From Symsagittifera roscoffensis (lineage: Eukaryota; Xenacoelomorpha; Acoela; Convolutidae), in the NCBI RefSeq assembly GCF_963678635.1, contig NC_087071.1:32538141-32602140 (forward strand): a stretch of DNA of 64,000 bases. The letters are read 5' to 3'. Of this stretch, positions 12,101 to 25,000 are shown one piece after another (the first letter of the stretch is position 1; the number at the start of each line of letters is the position of its first letter). The notes beneath the pieces were generated by a model, which was not told the origin of the DNA, made no database searches, and saw only the letters and a program-made list of their open reading frames with translations. Both the position numbers and the translations under genes were made by a program.

Positions 12101-12890
12101 TTTGATCGATGGCCAAAAAATAGTAACTTTGTACTTTGCCCTAAACAGACCAGAAAATCAACTGGCAAGGTCGAGACGGTGAAAAACGAGTACAATTAAG
12201 GTAACTGACGCCTGCCAGACGTTAATAGGTACTTTTTCTGCGCTCCGTCGCGGTGTAGTATTTGGGCGAATGTTAAATTTCCCTCAACTCCTAGCTTCTC
12301 ATGTTCTGAAAATGAATTTATTGTTAATTGAATTCAACTCTGGACATCCTCAGGAAGCTAAAAGTTTATAAAAATAGAGTTTGAGGTCTCCTCCCGAGAC
12401 CCTTTCGGAATCCGGACAAAGAGCTTTCCTATCTCTTTCCGGAAGTCTGGACACGTCGTCCCAACACCCTTCCTGGTTCTCGGGAATCTCTTTGTAACGA
12501 TTGTAGCGGCACAATCGTTACAAATCGGAATGGTTGTCAGTCACTATAATATCCGTATCGCTTGTATTATTCCCCGTCTCGTCTTTTTCAACGAATATTG
12601 TTGTTGTGTTGTTTTCACAATTAACATGTCACACCGAGTTGACCATTCCTAGTTTGTCAAACTGAACGATTAACACCGTTAATACTCTAAAACTGCCAAT
12701 TTTCTCGTTCAGCTGCTACAATAAAAATTCGAACTTGAACTGCATTTTGATACATTCTGGTCGATTGTCACAAAGACTAGTGTTGTAAGTTTGGTTACCA
12801 TGATAGTTTCTGATCTTCTGATTTATAGAAACTGTTTGCAAATTGTCTTTTCAGATAGAAAAAGAATTTGCCTTTTTCCACTATTGTAAA
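12101..12890. other. Spacer upstream of SPTLC1, with a perfect hairpin
   Basis: No gene is seen. The stretch contains a perfect 14-bp stem-loop (12,491-12,524), somewhat GC-richer text around 12,385-12,480 (CCTTTCGGAATCCGGAC, CTTTCCGGAAGTCTGGAC) and the 3' UTR echo near 12,800. The SPTLC1 promoter should lie here or further upstream, but no motif marks it. Confidence 0.5.
12491..12524. repeat. Perfect 14-bp hairpin
   Basis: TTTGTAACGATTGT, a six-base loop AGCGGC, then ACAATCGTTACAAA: a perfect stem. It lies about 385 bp upstream of the SPTLC1 start codon. It may be a relic of a small inverted-repeat element or a structured RNA; no T-tract or other terminator feature follows it. Confidence 0.75.
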
Positions 12891-12911
12891 TCCTTAAAGT
12901 TTCAGATAATG
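12891..12911 (+). promoter_or_regulatory. Splice acceptor 3 nt before the SPTLC1 ATG
   Basis: The sequence AAAGTTTCAG|ATAATGG puts a good AG acceptor (12,904-12,905) three bases ahead of the start codon at 12,909. This fits either a 5' UTR intron or a spliced-leader trans-splicing site, which tunicates use with very short 5' UTRs. No upstream donor could be identified by eye. Confidence 0.4.
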
Positions 12912-13060
12912 GACGGTGTCAAAGATTCCCCAATAATTGCATTTCATTCGCCATGGTTCTTCGGTGAACTCTTAGAAGCCGTGAAAAACGCGCCAACATA
13001 TCACGTGATACTTGAAGTTCTGCTAGTTGCACTTGTTCTTAGACTCTGGTTCTACAGTAG
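12909..13060 (+). CDS. SPTLC1: SPTLC1 exon 1
   Basis: Residues 1-50 plus two bases. It encodes the N-terminal amphipathic part and the single membrane segment. The start is the ATG of MDGVKDSP; the frame stays open upstream to 12,843, but only from a TTG. Donor AGTAG|GTACGT. Confidence 0.9.
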
Positions 13061-16000
13061 GTACGTTGAGCAGAAATTAGATTTAGACGTCACCAGTTTT
13101 CTGTTTCGAGTATTTATTATCCAAACTATTACAAAAAAAATTTGAAGTATTTTTGAATGATTCTGCATTGTTCACAGCAACCCTATCTTGGAAAAACTAG
13201 AATTATAATCAATTTTTTGGTGTGTGGCTTATCCTTAGACAACCGCTTATTCATACTCGTCAGTAAGCAGACAATTACTAATTAACCGGATCAAGGTAAC
13301 ATCCTCACAAACGGCTGTGGGGGGGGGGGGGCGGGGTGGGATGTTAGCTTGTTTCCATTAACCAATCAGAATCGTGATGAGAAGCCAAATTTACGAAATG
13401 AAGAAGGCTTAATTTCTTCTTTGTTTTGATTCTCGTTCAATATAGTCGTAGTCTGCTTACTGACGAGTCTGAATATGCGGTTATCTGAATATGATGCGTA
13501 ACCTAATTTTTCATGGAATTAAAATCCATTCTGTAAGCACTTATCGGTGTCATCGATGCATTGATACTTAAAAAGCGGCTGGTTACTCCTGTTTTAGCTA
13601 TAAAATTGAACGCGAGGAGCTGACGGAAGAAGAACAAGAACAGTTGATCAGAGAGTGGAAACCAGAGCCTTTAGTTCCTCTCAATGAAGACCTGCAAAAC
13701 AGTTTCTCAGTTCAATCATCATTTGGAGATTCTGTATCAGAGACAGATGCAAACTGGACTGATGTAAATGCAAATGTGATTTGTGGCCCTGTAGGGAAGC
13801 ATGTCGACATAAATGGGAAAAATTGTTTGGACCTGGCAACATTCGACTTCCTCGGAATCATAGGTTAGGAAACAATTTTTGCAATGTTTCAATGGTCTTT
13901 AGTTTTTAAAGTCCCGTAATTTTTAAAGAAAAAAATAAGTTTCAGAACTAAACAGTTGGGGTTTCTTTAGCTATTTCTCCCCTTTGTTACATAGTAATGA
14001 ATTGCCACCTTGTAATGAAATAGTTCAAGGGTAAAGTATATGCGAATTTTGTGCCTTGTAACGATCCTCCTGCATCGCCTTTTTGCAAAAGGGGAGGGGG
14101 GTATTTGAAGATGCAGCAGAAAAACATTTTCAGGGTCCCATCTGAATTAGAAAAACGTAACGATTAGACGTTTACTGCTTTTGGTTATGTTAACTGCGGG
14201 ATTTAGTTTAAGATGATTTAATAGGTGATATTAAACAGATTGCAGAAATCATGTTTTCAGGTTGCAAGCGTATTGAGGAGGCATCAGTGACTGCTCTGAA
14301 GAAATATGGCGTGGGTTCATGTGGCCCGAGAGGTTTCTACGGAAGCATAGATGCACATATAAGTTTGGAAAAGGAACGAGCCTTATCGATTAGTCTCCTT
14401 TTAAACGAAAATATTTGGCTCTCCTAATTTTTGCTACAGCAAAAAATATCGAAAAAAGTCAGATCTTAACTAAAAACTACTCTGGCTGTCTTGTTAAGTG
14501 TGAAAGAACAAATTGATTTCTTTTTCATGAAAAGTCTTTTCCAGTTCACGACATCCAGTTTGAAAATGTTTTTTTTTTCTGAATTCCCATCGGACTAAAA
14601 AATCTAATCTATCGTTATCCAGTTTTATCTAAAGGGATAACTTTACGATTCATAAACAGTATTTGAAATTCATACTTCATAGAGATTTAACTTGATGAAG
14701 TTTTTTTTATTAATTTGTGTTTCGCTTTTCTTGTTCTGCTAGACTTTTTCAATGTTCTAGTGGCTATGTTAATCTGTTTGAAGCTGAATTCGTTAGAACA
14801 GTAGGTAAGATTTTTCGTATGAGCAAAGGAGAGTAATCGATAACACTTTGAAGGAATTGGCACATTTCATGGGTGTTGAAGAGGCTATTTTGTATTCATA
14901 TGGATTTGCGACCGTCGCATCGGCAATCGCTGCGTATGCTAAGAAAGGAGATATTTTGTATGTGGATGAAGCTATCAACTTTTCGGTACAGCAAGGTAAG
15001 TAAAGAGGAAAAACTTCGTTATCATGATGAATTTGGTTTTTTCAGGCTGCCTTGAAAACAGAGGTTGCCTAATAAAAACAATGAACTAGCTTTTTGGTGT
15101 AACGCCTGCGCAAGTGATGTCAACTACTCTATTTGTTCTGATTAGCCTCTGCTGTTTCTTTGTAATTTTTATAACCTTGAAATTGTCGATATTTCTTTTT
15201 GTTTTGTTTTTCGATTAAAAACTTTATTCTGGCCAAATGATTTCGGCCCAGATTTTATCGGCTTAGTGACCTAAATTCGAGTTAATTCAATGGATTTTTT
15301 TGCTCATCCTTGGATTGAACAAAATGCTAAACATCTGAATAGAAATTACAATTCAAATTTTTCGTGACAACAATTTTTCCATTGCCTTGTTTGTTTTTTT
15401 CCCCTTTTTTTCGAGTTGATAGGTTTCGGCCTATATAATATGGGTTCATCGGCCTAATATTGTGTCCTTCGACGAGCGAAAAAAAGGTATGTGTTAAAAA
15501 TTCCTATTAATCTGAACTTTTGTCGTTTTTTATTTTCGTTTTTTTGGGCTTCGTAGGTTTCGGGCTATATTACATCGGCTTAGTTGTCTCATATTGTTTT
15601 ATTTGACGAGCAAATGATGTATTTTGAGGGCGACGGGGCTTTTCATAAGTGTTTTATTTTCAGCTTAAAAGGTTTCATCAAACCGCAAAAGGTTTCTCCG
15701 ATGCTAATTTCACATTCTACTGTCTCGGCATGTCTTTGTTTCAAAACCAGCCTTATTCATTATGATTGATCTTACTCGACATTTTCGATTTTTTCCAAAT
15801 TTTTTTTGTGTATTTTCGATTTTTTTTCCAATTTTTTTATTGTAGCTCATCTTCACCTTTGTGTATAAACATTATATTGGGCTTCTGGGGGTTTCTTTGT
15901 GTTGTCTAAAGTTTCGAACTTTTTCTTCAGTTTTTGGCTCAGTTATTATCTTTATTTTGTTATACTTGCAAGTGCAGACGTACTAGTGATCGGTATTACA

Positions 16001-19000
16001 TTTTATCAAATCTAAAAGAAGAGTTATAGTCTGGCCTGTCCTGCTACAACTTCGCCTGGTCTATCTTGCTTTTAAGATAGAACTGCCGGTCTGAAGCGCG
16101 GAAAAATGAAGAGGGTGGACGTCTGGAAGGGAATCCAGTCCATAAGGATTTCTGTCTGAAAATGCTCTGTAAAAGGCACAGCTACAAACAACTCATGGAA
16201 AGTCAAACAAGCAATGACCGTCGTTTGCGTACGCCCTTGAATGGGGATGGGGTGCAAAACATTTAACGGTTTCAACTACTGATATGTCTAATAGTAATAT
16301 GAATAAAACGAAAAAAACCGACCCGATAAAAGAAGTCGTTCAGACTAGCTCGTGGAACGTTGGCACAGTAAAAGGAAAATGGCTTAAGATATGCGAAACT
16401 CTAGAAAGAAAACTATATCGGTGTGCTGTCTATAAGAGAGTTGTTTAGAAGCGGTGCAAGAAGTTTTGGAGATGGTGACCACAAATTATTTAAGTTTCTC
16501 TGGCAAGGAAACTCAGAAGGCACAAATGGTATTGCAATAGCCATTAATGGCCAACTTACTGAAATTGTGTTGGAAGTCAGTAGAGTACATGAACGTGTAA
16601 TGTGCCTGAAACTTGTATTAGGACATACTTTGTGCAATGTTGTATCTGCGTAAGCACGACAAGCTGGTAAAGTTGATTCGGAACAAGAAGGTTTTTATAA
16701 CATGCTAGACTATACTTTATCTCTACCTGACCAAGAATATACTTTCCTATGTGGTGACTTGAATGGATATATTGGAAGGTGGCGCCAGAAAATTAATTGG
16801 GAAGTTGGCCCATTTTGCTTTGGTACTCAAAATTCAGAAGTTCAGAGACCTCTGCCAGTCACAAAGTCTAGCCGTCCTAGAAAACTCAACCCATATTGAG
16901 CTCATTCTAACACGATTGTCGCGGAGAGGTTGTGTCAAGTTTTTGAAGTCTATCAAGAGCGAAGATTATGGTACTCAGCACAGACTTGTTGTGTGTGATT
17001 TCTATCTTGAAGTTCTCCTTAACCGCCATTAGTCAAACCAGTTAGAAGAATAAAATCGTGGAAATTAAATAAAATTGAAAACCATATCAAGTACAAAAAG
17101 GCAATAAGTAAGAAGCTAAAAACATAATCAAATACAGGCCAACTGGGGAAACTTGTAAATCAACACTTCTAGAAGAAGCGAAAAACGTATGTGGTGAGAC
17201 AACCGGAAAACCAGCGGGAAAATGAAAAACATGGTGATGGAACAAAAAAAAGCAAATGAGTTGAAAAGAAAAGATTTGAAAAGAGGTCTGAAAATGAAGA
17301 AGACCTGACAGTCGTGAATCAGCTATCAGCTAGTTGCTGAAGCTAGAAAATGGTCCAGCCAGGGACACGGCATAAAATGTTCCGCCTTGCCAAGCAAATG
17401 AAAAATGATCAAAAGGTTGTGGTTGGAGCAGAATTCATTACACGTGATGATAAAATCCTGACCTGTGCCCGAGGTTTTCTCTCGCAATGGCGAAGCTACT
17501 TCTCAAATCTTTTATATGAAACAAATCCGCGGGAAACCGAAGATATCTCCCCCTCCCCCCCCCCCCCCAGTGGTTGGCGCATTGGAGGATTTTACTATCC
17601 AGGTAGGTGCACTAGCACTGAAAGAGATAAAACTAAGAAAAGCCTAAGAATAACAGGGCTAACTTCGGACATGATAAAATTTACCGGGGATTGTGGGCTT
17701 CTGGAATTCTGGTCTAATCCAATCCGACTGGAGCAAAAGTAAAACTGATATGTTTTGTAAAGGAAAAAGCGATCCGTTGAAATGTTAATCCTACACAGGC
17801 ATCCGATTATTCGAAAAATACTAGAAAATGTCTGTTATAATTTCAAAAAAATTGATGTCATGAAATTTGGCTTTATGGGTGGTAGATCAAATACCGATGC
17901 CGTTTTTCGTATAAGACAATTGAAGGAACTATTTGCGGAAAAGAAAAATCCCCGGCATCAGATATTTGTTGATCTCGAAAAAGCCTGTGGACCGTGTTCC
18001 CTGGGAACTAATCCCATGCGCTCTGAGGCAACATAGAGTTCCCGAAAATCTGGTACGACTAATAATGTTCCTGTACACTGAATCGAAAACCAAGGAGTTC
18101 GCCGGCCTTAAGGACGCAGTGATCACTTTGTTATTTATGATTGTAAGGGAAGAGGTTACGAGAGGTTACCATTGTTTTTTTTAGTAATGGAAGAGGCTGA
18201 TAAACTGTCGTTCCATGGGTTATGCTATACGCAGATGACCCTGTGATACACGCTGAAACGAAATCCCACTCTTTTGAGAAGTTTAATACTTGAAACAAGT
18301 TTTTGCGAATCATTTGATTTCAGGCCAAAGTCTTTGCCTCGAAAAACGGTTAAATATCCAAGCGCTTGTTGTTTTAAGGGGGTCGGCGCCAATTCATTAG
18401 GCTGCAATTCTTTGAATCATTGGGTGCATAAAAGATGCATTAGCCTGAGAAAAGTACCTAAACATAATACTTATTGTTTGTCCAAGATGCAGCAATCCTT
18501 TCAATTATCACTCAAATCAGAATGCTACTCCACGGATTAATCAGTTTGAAAACCTGAGTACTGTCAAAGAGTTCTGATATCTGGGTGATATGGTTTCCAT
18601 TGAAAGTGACGCAATAAGTGCATCATCGGTTAGAATTGCAGCATACTGGACGAAATTGAAAAAGTTACGAGGGGTTACCATTGTTATTTATAATAGCAAC
18701 GGAAGAGGCTACGAGAAACTGTCGTACCAATGTACAATGGGATATGCTATTTGCAGATGAGCTTGTGATATTCGCTGGAACGGAATCCCACTCTTTTGAG
18801 AAATTTAATTCTTGGAACAAGGTTTTGTAAAAAGCGATTTGAAAATCATAGTGAATAAGACGAAGCATTTGATTTCAGGCCAAAAGTTTTTTCCTCAAAA
18901 AACCGGAAAATATCCAAGCGTTTGTTGTTTGAAGGGTGTGGGCGCCCTATCAAAAGGCTGCAATTCTTTTAATCATTTGGTGGATAAAAGATGCAACAAC

Positions 19001-22000
19001 CTTGAAGAAATTACTTAAACATAATACTAATTATTCTTGTCGAAGATACCATAATCCTTCCAATCATCAATCAAATCAGATTGCTACTCTACAGATTTAA
19101 ACAGTTGGAAACCTTGAGTACTGTCAAAGAGTTCTGATATCTGGGTGATATGATTTCCGTTGAAAGTCACACAATACGTGAATTATCGTTTGGATTTGCA
19201 GCTTACTGGACAAACTGGCAGCAGGTTGCGCCTCTGCTGCTGAATAAATATTTTGACTCGATTTCAAAGTGTTATTTCTACGGATTTTGTTATTTCTACG
19301 GAGAGTTCTGATGTACTGCTCTAAAACCTTGGCGCAGACAATGCAACATCTAGCTCTCTTAAGAGTGCTGATATGAGAGCTCTGCGTGGGAATACTGGAG
19401 TCTCTTATAAAGAAAGATTTATCATCGAGTTATCAAGCTACAATTTCGATCGCGGCTACGATGGTGTGGCCATATTCAACGAAGAGAAAATGACTATGAG
19501 CTAGAATCAACTGACCATAATTCAGTCCCAGAGAAAAGACCAACAGGAAGGCCAAAAAACGCTGGATCGTTTGTGTTGAACGAGACCTGAGTACCTTAGG
19601 CTTCAAGTCCAGAGGCTCCCTTGATTGAATGTCGTAGAAAAACGTGTTATCCTCCATTTATTAGCTTGAATGCCATTCAGAATGCACTCATCTGAACTAT
19701 TGCTTAGACGCTTTTCAGATGCCCAACTGCGCCACCAGAAACAACAGACAATAAACGCATTAGTAGTAGAAGTAGTAAAAGAAATTGACATTGCCTCATT
19801 ATTATTCAACCTTAGCATCTTTCAGGCCCATTCTCGCTAAATCACTCGCCTTTGAATTTCCGTTAAATCACTCGCCTTTGAAATATGAGGTCAGTGGATT
19901 GATTACCCCCTTTTTACCTGCTTTTTTACAGTGTATTTGTTGCTGCCTGGTTGTAGCGAGCGTAGTGACATATTTGTAGCGAGCGTACTGATATATGGCG
20001 AAGTCCACTTTTTTTGTCACTTTACTTGCAAATAAAAGAGTTCATTTGGTAGCATTTTTGCTGGCATAGATTTGGCAGTTAAATAGATTCCGATGAGTCT
20101 ACTATATTAGTGGCCTATGTTTAAGAGTAATGAACGCAGTGAAGACTCTTATATAGGTCTTTGTGATTTTTTTTCATGCAAAAGGCTTAAAATGCTCTAA
20201 TAACTACAGATTTGCATTTAGACATATGAATGCATTTATGAATGCACTTAGTTATGTATGCTTTTTTGAGTTCATCTGCTGAAAGTTACCCAAATAGCAA
20301 TCTCCAAATACGACGTGGAAATGGCGCTGAAAACGTGAACTAATTCTAGTTTCGAAACTGGAATTAAATTTTAGATTTCCAGCGGAATAAAAACTTATTT
20401 ATTATTCCGCTGAAACCTATTTTTTTCTTACGCTGGTCTCAACTTGGGTTAATGTTATCAAAAAAGTGCCAATCATAAATTGTTCTAGAAATTCAAAGAG
20501 CTTAAAGGGCTTCTGTTTTTTCTTTAAAATTCGAAAGTTGATTTTTTTTCAACGTCTTCAGTGTTTTTTTTTCTGTACTTGCGTTCATTACTCTTTTCCA
20601 ACTGTCAGTTGGCTTTGTTTGACTAATGTCGAGCGACTGTGGCACAGATGTATCGGTGTGCGACTGTCAATCGCCATCTTTGGGTTTCAATTCCGACACA
20701 AGTCGAAGTTATAGAGATTGTGTTAACTACGTAAGGCAGCAAGGTCAGATAGTGTGGCGGTGGGAGTCCCGTTAGCTGTCTAAACTGCTATTATATTTTT
20801 CTTGCTTTTTTAAAAGGCTCTTTTTGCCGTTTTGTGAATATTTTTGATCGAAATTATTCTTTGCGTGTTTTTTTTTGTTCTATTAAAACTCTTTTGCTTT
20901 TTCCAAAAGATGTTATCTTTTAGTTTTTGCCATCAATCGTCTTCGTGATTACACTAGCGCTCAGCGTAGTGTAATATTATGAACCTTCTTTTTTTCTTAC
21001 CTACCTCGCACATAAAAGTGTTATCTTATTTGGAAATTTCACTGTAGCAGTAGAGTCTGTTCTCTGCTTTATTTGTGGCTAGTGTTTTATGCCTATGAAG
21101 CGTACGTGGCTGAGTGGTTAGTGTATAAAACTCATAATCTCTAAATCACCGGTTCGAACCCGAGACGTAGCCGAAGTTTTATTAATTCGGGGCTTATTTC
21201 TAATTTTTCTCATTGCACTTTTTAGAGTGCTTTTTGTCGTGTTCTGGCTAGTGTTTGCGAAGCTTCGCTTCTGTGTTTAATTTATGCCTGATATTTAGGT
21301 ATTCGTGCATCGCGATCTAAAGTGAAGTGGTTTAAGCACAACGACATGGGCGATCTAGAGCGACTGTTGAAAGAACAAGCAGCGGAAGACAAACGAGATC
21401 CGAAGAAAGCGAAAGTGACCCGTTCATTCATGATTGTGGAGGGACTGTATTTGAATCAAGGCACGATTTGCCCTCTGCCCAAGCTCATTGATCTGAAGTA
21501 TGCGTATAAAGTGCGCCTGTTTATCGATGAAACCTATTCGTTTGCGACATTGGGAGCTACAGGTGAGATATATGCACTTAACAAATATTAGTGTAATGTT
21601 ATTTGAGATCTTCATCTGAAAACAAATCCAAATCTAACCTAAGGCCCCAGAGAAACCTTATGTTGCGAAGGAAAAGGATGATTACGAACATAAATATGTC
21701 TAAAAGTGAAAAGAATTATTTCTGACTGGTATCTTTGGATAGATTTTTTTGAGAAACGATCAACTTCTAGGATGCTCAGTTTGTCCCTCGACTAAACGGA
21801 TTTATCTGATTGTGTAAAGGTTTTGGTTTAAGATGTGTTGATTGACAATGAACACACACCCAGAGCATTGTTTTTTTTGAGCCTGTGTAGTTAAATGACT
21901 GTTAGAAGCATTAGTTACGTTGACTATTTCCATGACAGACGGCTTAGATGCGTAAAGTTTTGCAACCAAGTAACGTCCATTAAACTGTGCAAACTGTTTT

Positions 22001-25000
22001 GTGACGGTCATTGCTTTCACAATGTTGAGAAATAAAATCTGATTGGCTAAAATAATTTTCGAAAGATGGGTCCTTCTGACACCGGACGATTGGTTCTACG
22101 ATTAGGGACTACGTCATCTTTGGAACCAATATTGTACTGTGCAAATTAATTATCAGAAGGAGTGACTAAGCTCTTCAATTGTGACGTCACAGCTATTTTT
22201 AACTAAAGGGTTATTGGGTTTGTTCTCTAGTACCACGTAGGTAACTGAGTTACATAACGAAGCGTGTCGTTTTTGAAAGACAAGTAAACTAATTTCAATT
22301 TTTTATTGGGCAAATTAATATTCAGGAAAAGGAGTGACCGAGCACTTCAATTGTGACGTCACCGATGTAGACTGGATCTGTGGCTCTCTGGAGAACTCAG
22401 TCGGTTCTGGTGGTGGCTTCTGCTGTGGATCCTCTTACGTCATCGATCACCAGAGACTCTCAGGCAGTGGCTACTGCTTCTCAGCTTCAGCCCCACCCTT
22501 GCTATCGGTAAAAAAACACCTAAAATTACCTCATAGATAGTTTTGTGCAAATCATTTACATGCAGCGTATGTTAAGATTAAGTATGTTAAGTTTAGACTA
22601 CAATTGGTATGAAATGGGGAATAGGAAGAGTTGGGTTCGAGTATTGGATGGTAATTTGGAGGTTTGGGCGGGATTGACAGCTGTATCATATGTAAGGTTT
22701 TAAGTAGTATGTTGGATCCCAAAATGTGCAATGTCGTAAAACCAAATCTGCGATTTATGCGTCTCAGTGTTACTAGGGAAGGAGATGATGAAATACTAGG
22801 GTTGAATAAATTTTATTCGAAACAAACGCAAATAGTTTCTCTTAATATTAAAGCACCCTCATTCATTAAACAAAAAATAATATTTGCAATTTAATTTTTT
22901 TCGTTTTATTCCGTTTTTGGCATTTTAAAAAAGGTTTTGGAACATTTAGTATTGCACAGCCTACGGATTTTCCTGTCTTAATAGGTTGCGGCAATTGAGG
23001 CGTTGAATATCATCAAGGAGGAGCCAGATCGACTTCAGAAGCTACAGGAGAACTCAAGAGTGTTGAATGCTGCCCTGATGGCCATCGATAAGATCACATG
23101 TCCCAGGTATAAAACATAAATTTACATTCTTCGTTGAAGCAGAAGACTACTCAAAATGCAACCCAGTCTGTTTTTAGTACCGCCCCCAAGAAATAGTTGA
23201 AAATGTTTGTACTGAAATTTGAGGTAGACAAACATTTTTAAATTCGCATAATTTTATGTTGTTCTGTAACTGAAAACTAAATTAATTTGATTATTGAAAA
23301 ATTTGATGAAAATCAATATTTATAAAGTTATTCGTTTTTCAAGTGGTAATTACACATGCGTGGCGTAGTGTGATAGTACGGGGGCTATTCTCATGCGCGA
23401 AGGACCGAATGGGCGGAAAAACTTGTGCGCCAAGGACTGAAGACAAAATTAGCCGAAAGTCAATTTTAAAAGAAGCAATTGCCATTCAATTAAAATGAAC
23501 TAAATGAAGCAATAGTTTGCTTCGTTCATAACTAAACTCTTGAAATATAAAATTTAGCTCCAATTCGGCGGCGGTCAGTTACAATTTTAAAATTTTGCAT
23601 ATTTCTGCCGTTTTTATATTCGGCCAATATCAATAATCAGTCCCTGGAAATGTTTACTTTCTTTACAAATTTTAAGTAACTGAAATCTGATTTTTATTTT
23701 CGCGCATTCGGTCTTTCGCATATGAATGATTTCAAATGATAGTACGACGCAACTTTTTTTCCAAGCAAAGTTGCAAACTAAAGTTCTACTTTTGGTGGGA
23801 CAATTGAATCGGTAGGCCCCATAAGTGAATAGGTATACTACATAATTGAATAGGTATACTACATAAGCAGTATAGCCCCAAATACTGTTGACGCTTTTTT
23901 AATTCGTCAATTGAACTGAAAAAAAGTTATTTGTTTCATACAACAGTAAAATAATTAAAATCCATCTCAGAAATTTTCGAACTCGAATTACTTAGCGAGA
24001 TTTTCGAAATGCATAATTTATACTCAATTACATTAATACATTCTAATTTATTACATGCAAAGTTAGCGTGGTTGCCTTTAGTTTATTACGCTCCAAGTTA
24101 TTGTATGGAAATTTCAGTTTTTGTGTATGTTAAACCTGCTGAATATCTGGCGCTTTCTCGCTCGTGTTTGCAATGCTACAGCTTCGCCTGTGTGGCCTAT
24201 GTGAATTTCCTCTGCATTGAGATCGTATGCTTATTTTTTGTTTAAGGAACGACATCTTTTATTTGGATGACGTTCAATTTGTTATTGCTGCGGTTGATTT
24301 TTGGTTTAATCACGAATAATAGAAGGTCTGAATGTTAAAATGGTTCAGTTTTAGCCGATCAAAAATTAAGTAGACAAAGCAATCGGCTCGAAGGACAGCC
24401 TTGCGGAAATTACTCTAGCCAGCAGTTCATTGAGCTTAAAAAATAGTTCTTATACTATGACTTTTTTGGTTCTTTGAGCAGACCGTTTTTCGAATACGAA
24501 CTCTGCGCGGTTTTAGAAGTTTCTTATTTTTTCAGTCCCTGCGAATAGTCATCTTGCTCATTTTTTGACTTTTAGCTTTAATCACGATCTCTATCTTTGA
24601 AAATGTTTTGTAACTGTTCTCTGCTTTATTGGTGGCTTGTGTTTGGCGTTAGTCAAATTCCGTGGCACAGAGGGACTTGAGATTCCTAAGCTACATGTCA
24701 AAGTTTCAAGGACTCACATAGCACTAGTTTCATTTGTATTTGATGGGATTTTTGGTACATAGCATTGGCAGTTTTTTTTGTTGGTGCATAGCATTGGCAG
24801 TTTCTTTGGTGTATAGCATCGATAGCTTGTTCATTGGCTAGATCTCAGAATTTTTCAATGGCCCGTGGCGCAGATACTAGAACGTGAGACTTCGAATCTC
24901 GATGCTATAGGATCGAATCTAGCACAGCGGCAAAGTTTTACTAATTCGAGGCTTAGTTGTACCTTTTGTTTCACTGTTTAAAACTGTTTTTTATTGTTTT

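Noticed and set aside
12843..12908. Upstream in-frame extension of SPTLC1 exon 1
   Set aside because: It begins at TTG, contains a strong AG acceptor just before the ATG, and the human protein also starts shortly before the membrane segment.
14361..14366. Canonical GT donor for SPTLC1 exon 3 at 14,363
   Set aside because: Joining from this GT to the exon 4 acceptor breaks the frame and deletes the conserved SLEK residues; no alternative AG restores it.
21105..21180. Functional tRNA gene
   Set aside because: A and B boxes are good, but the acceptor stem has mismatches, the T arm does not pair well, and the unit is embedded in a repeated SINE with a common tail.
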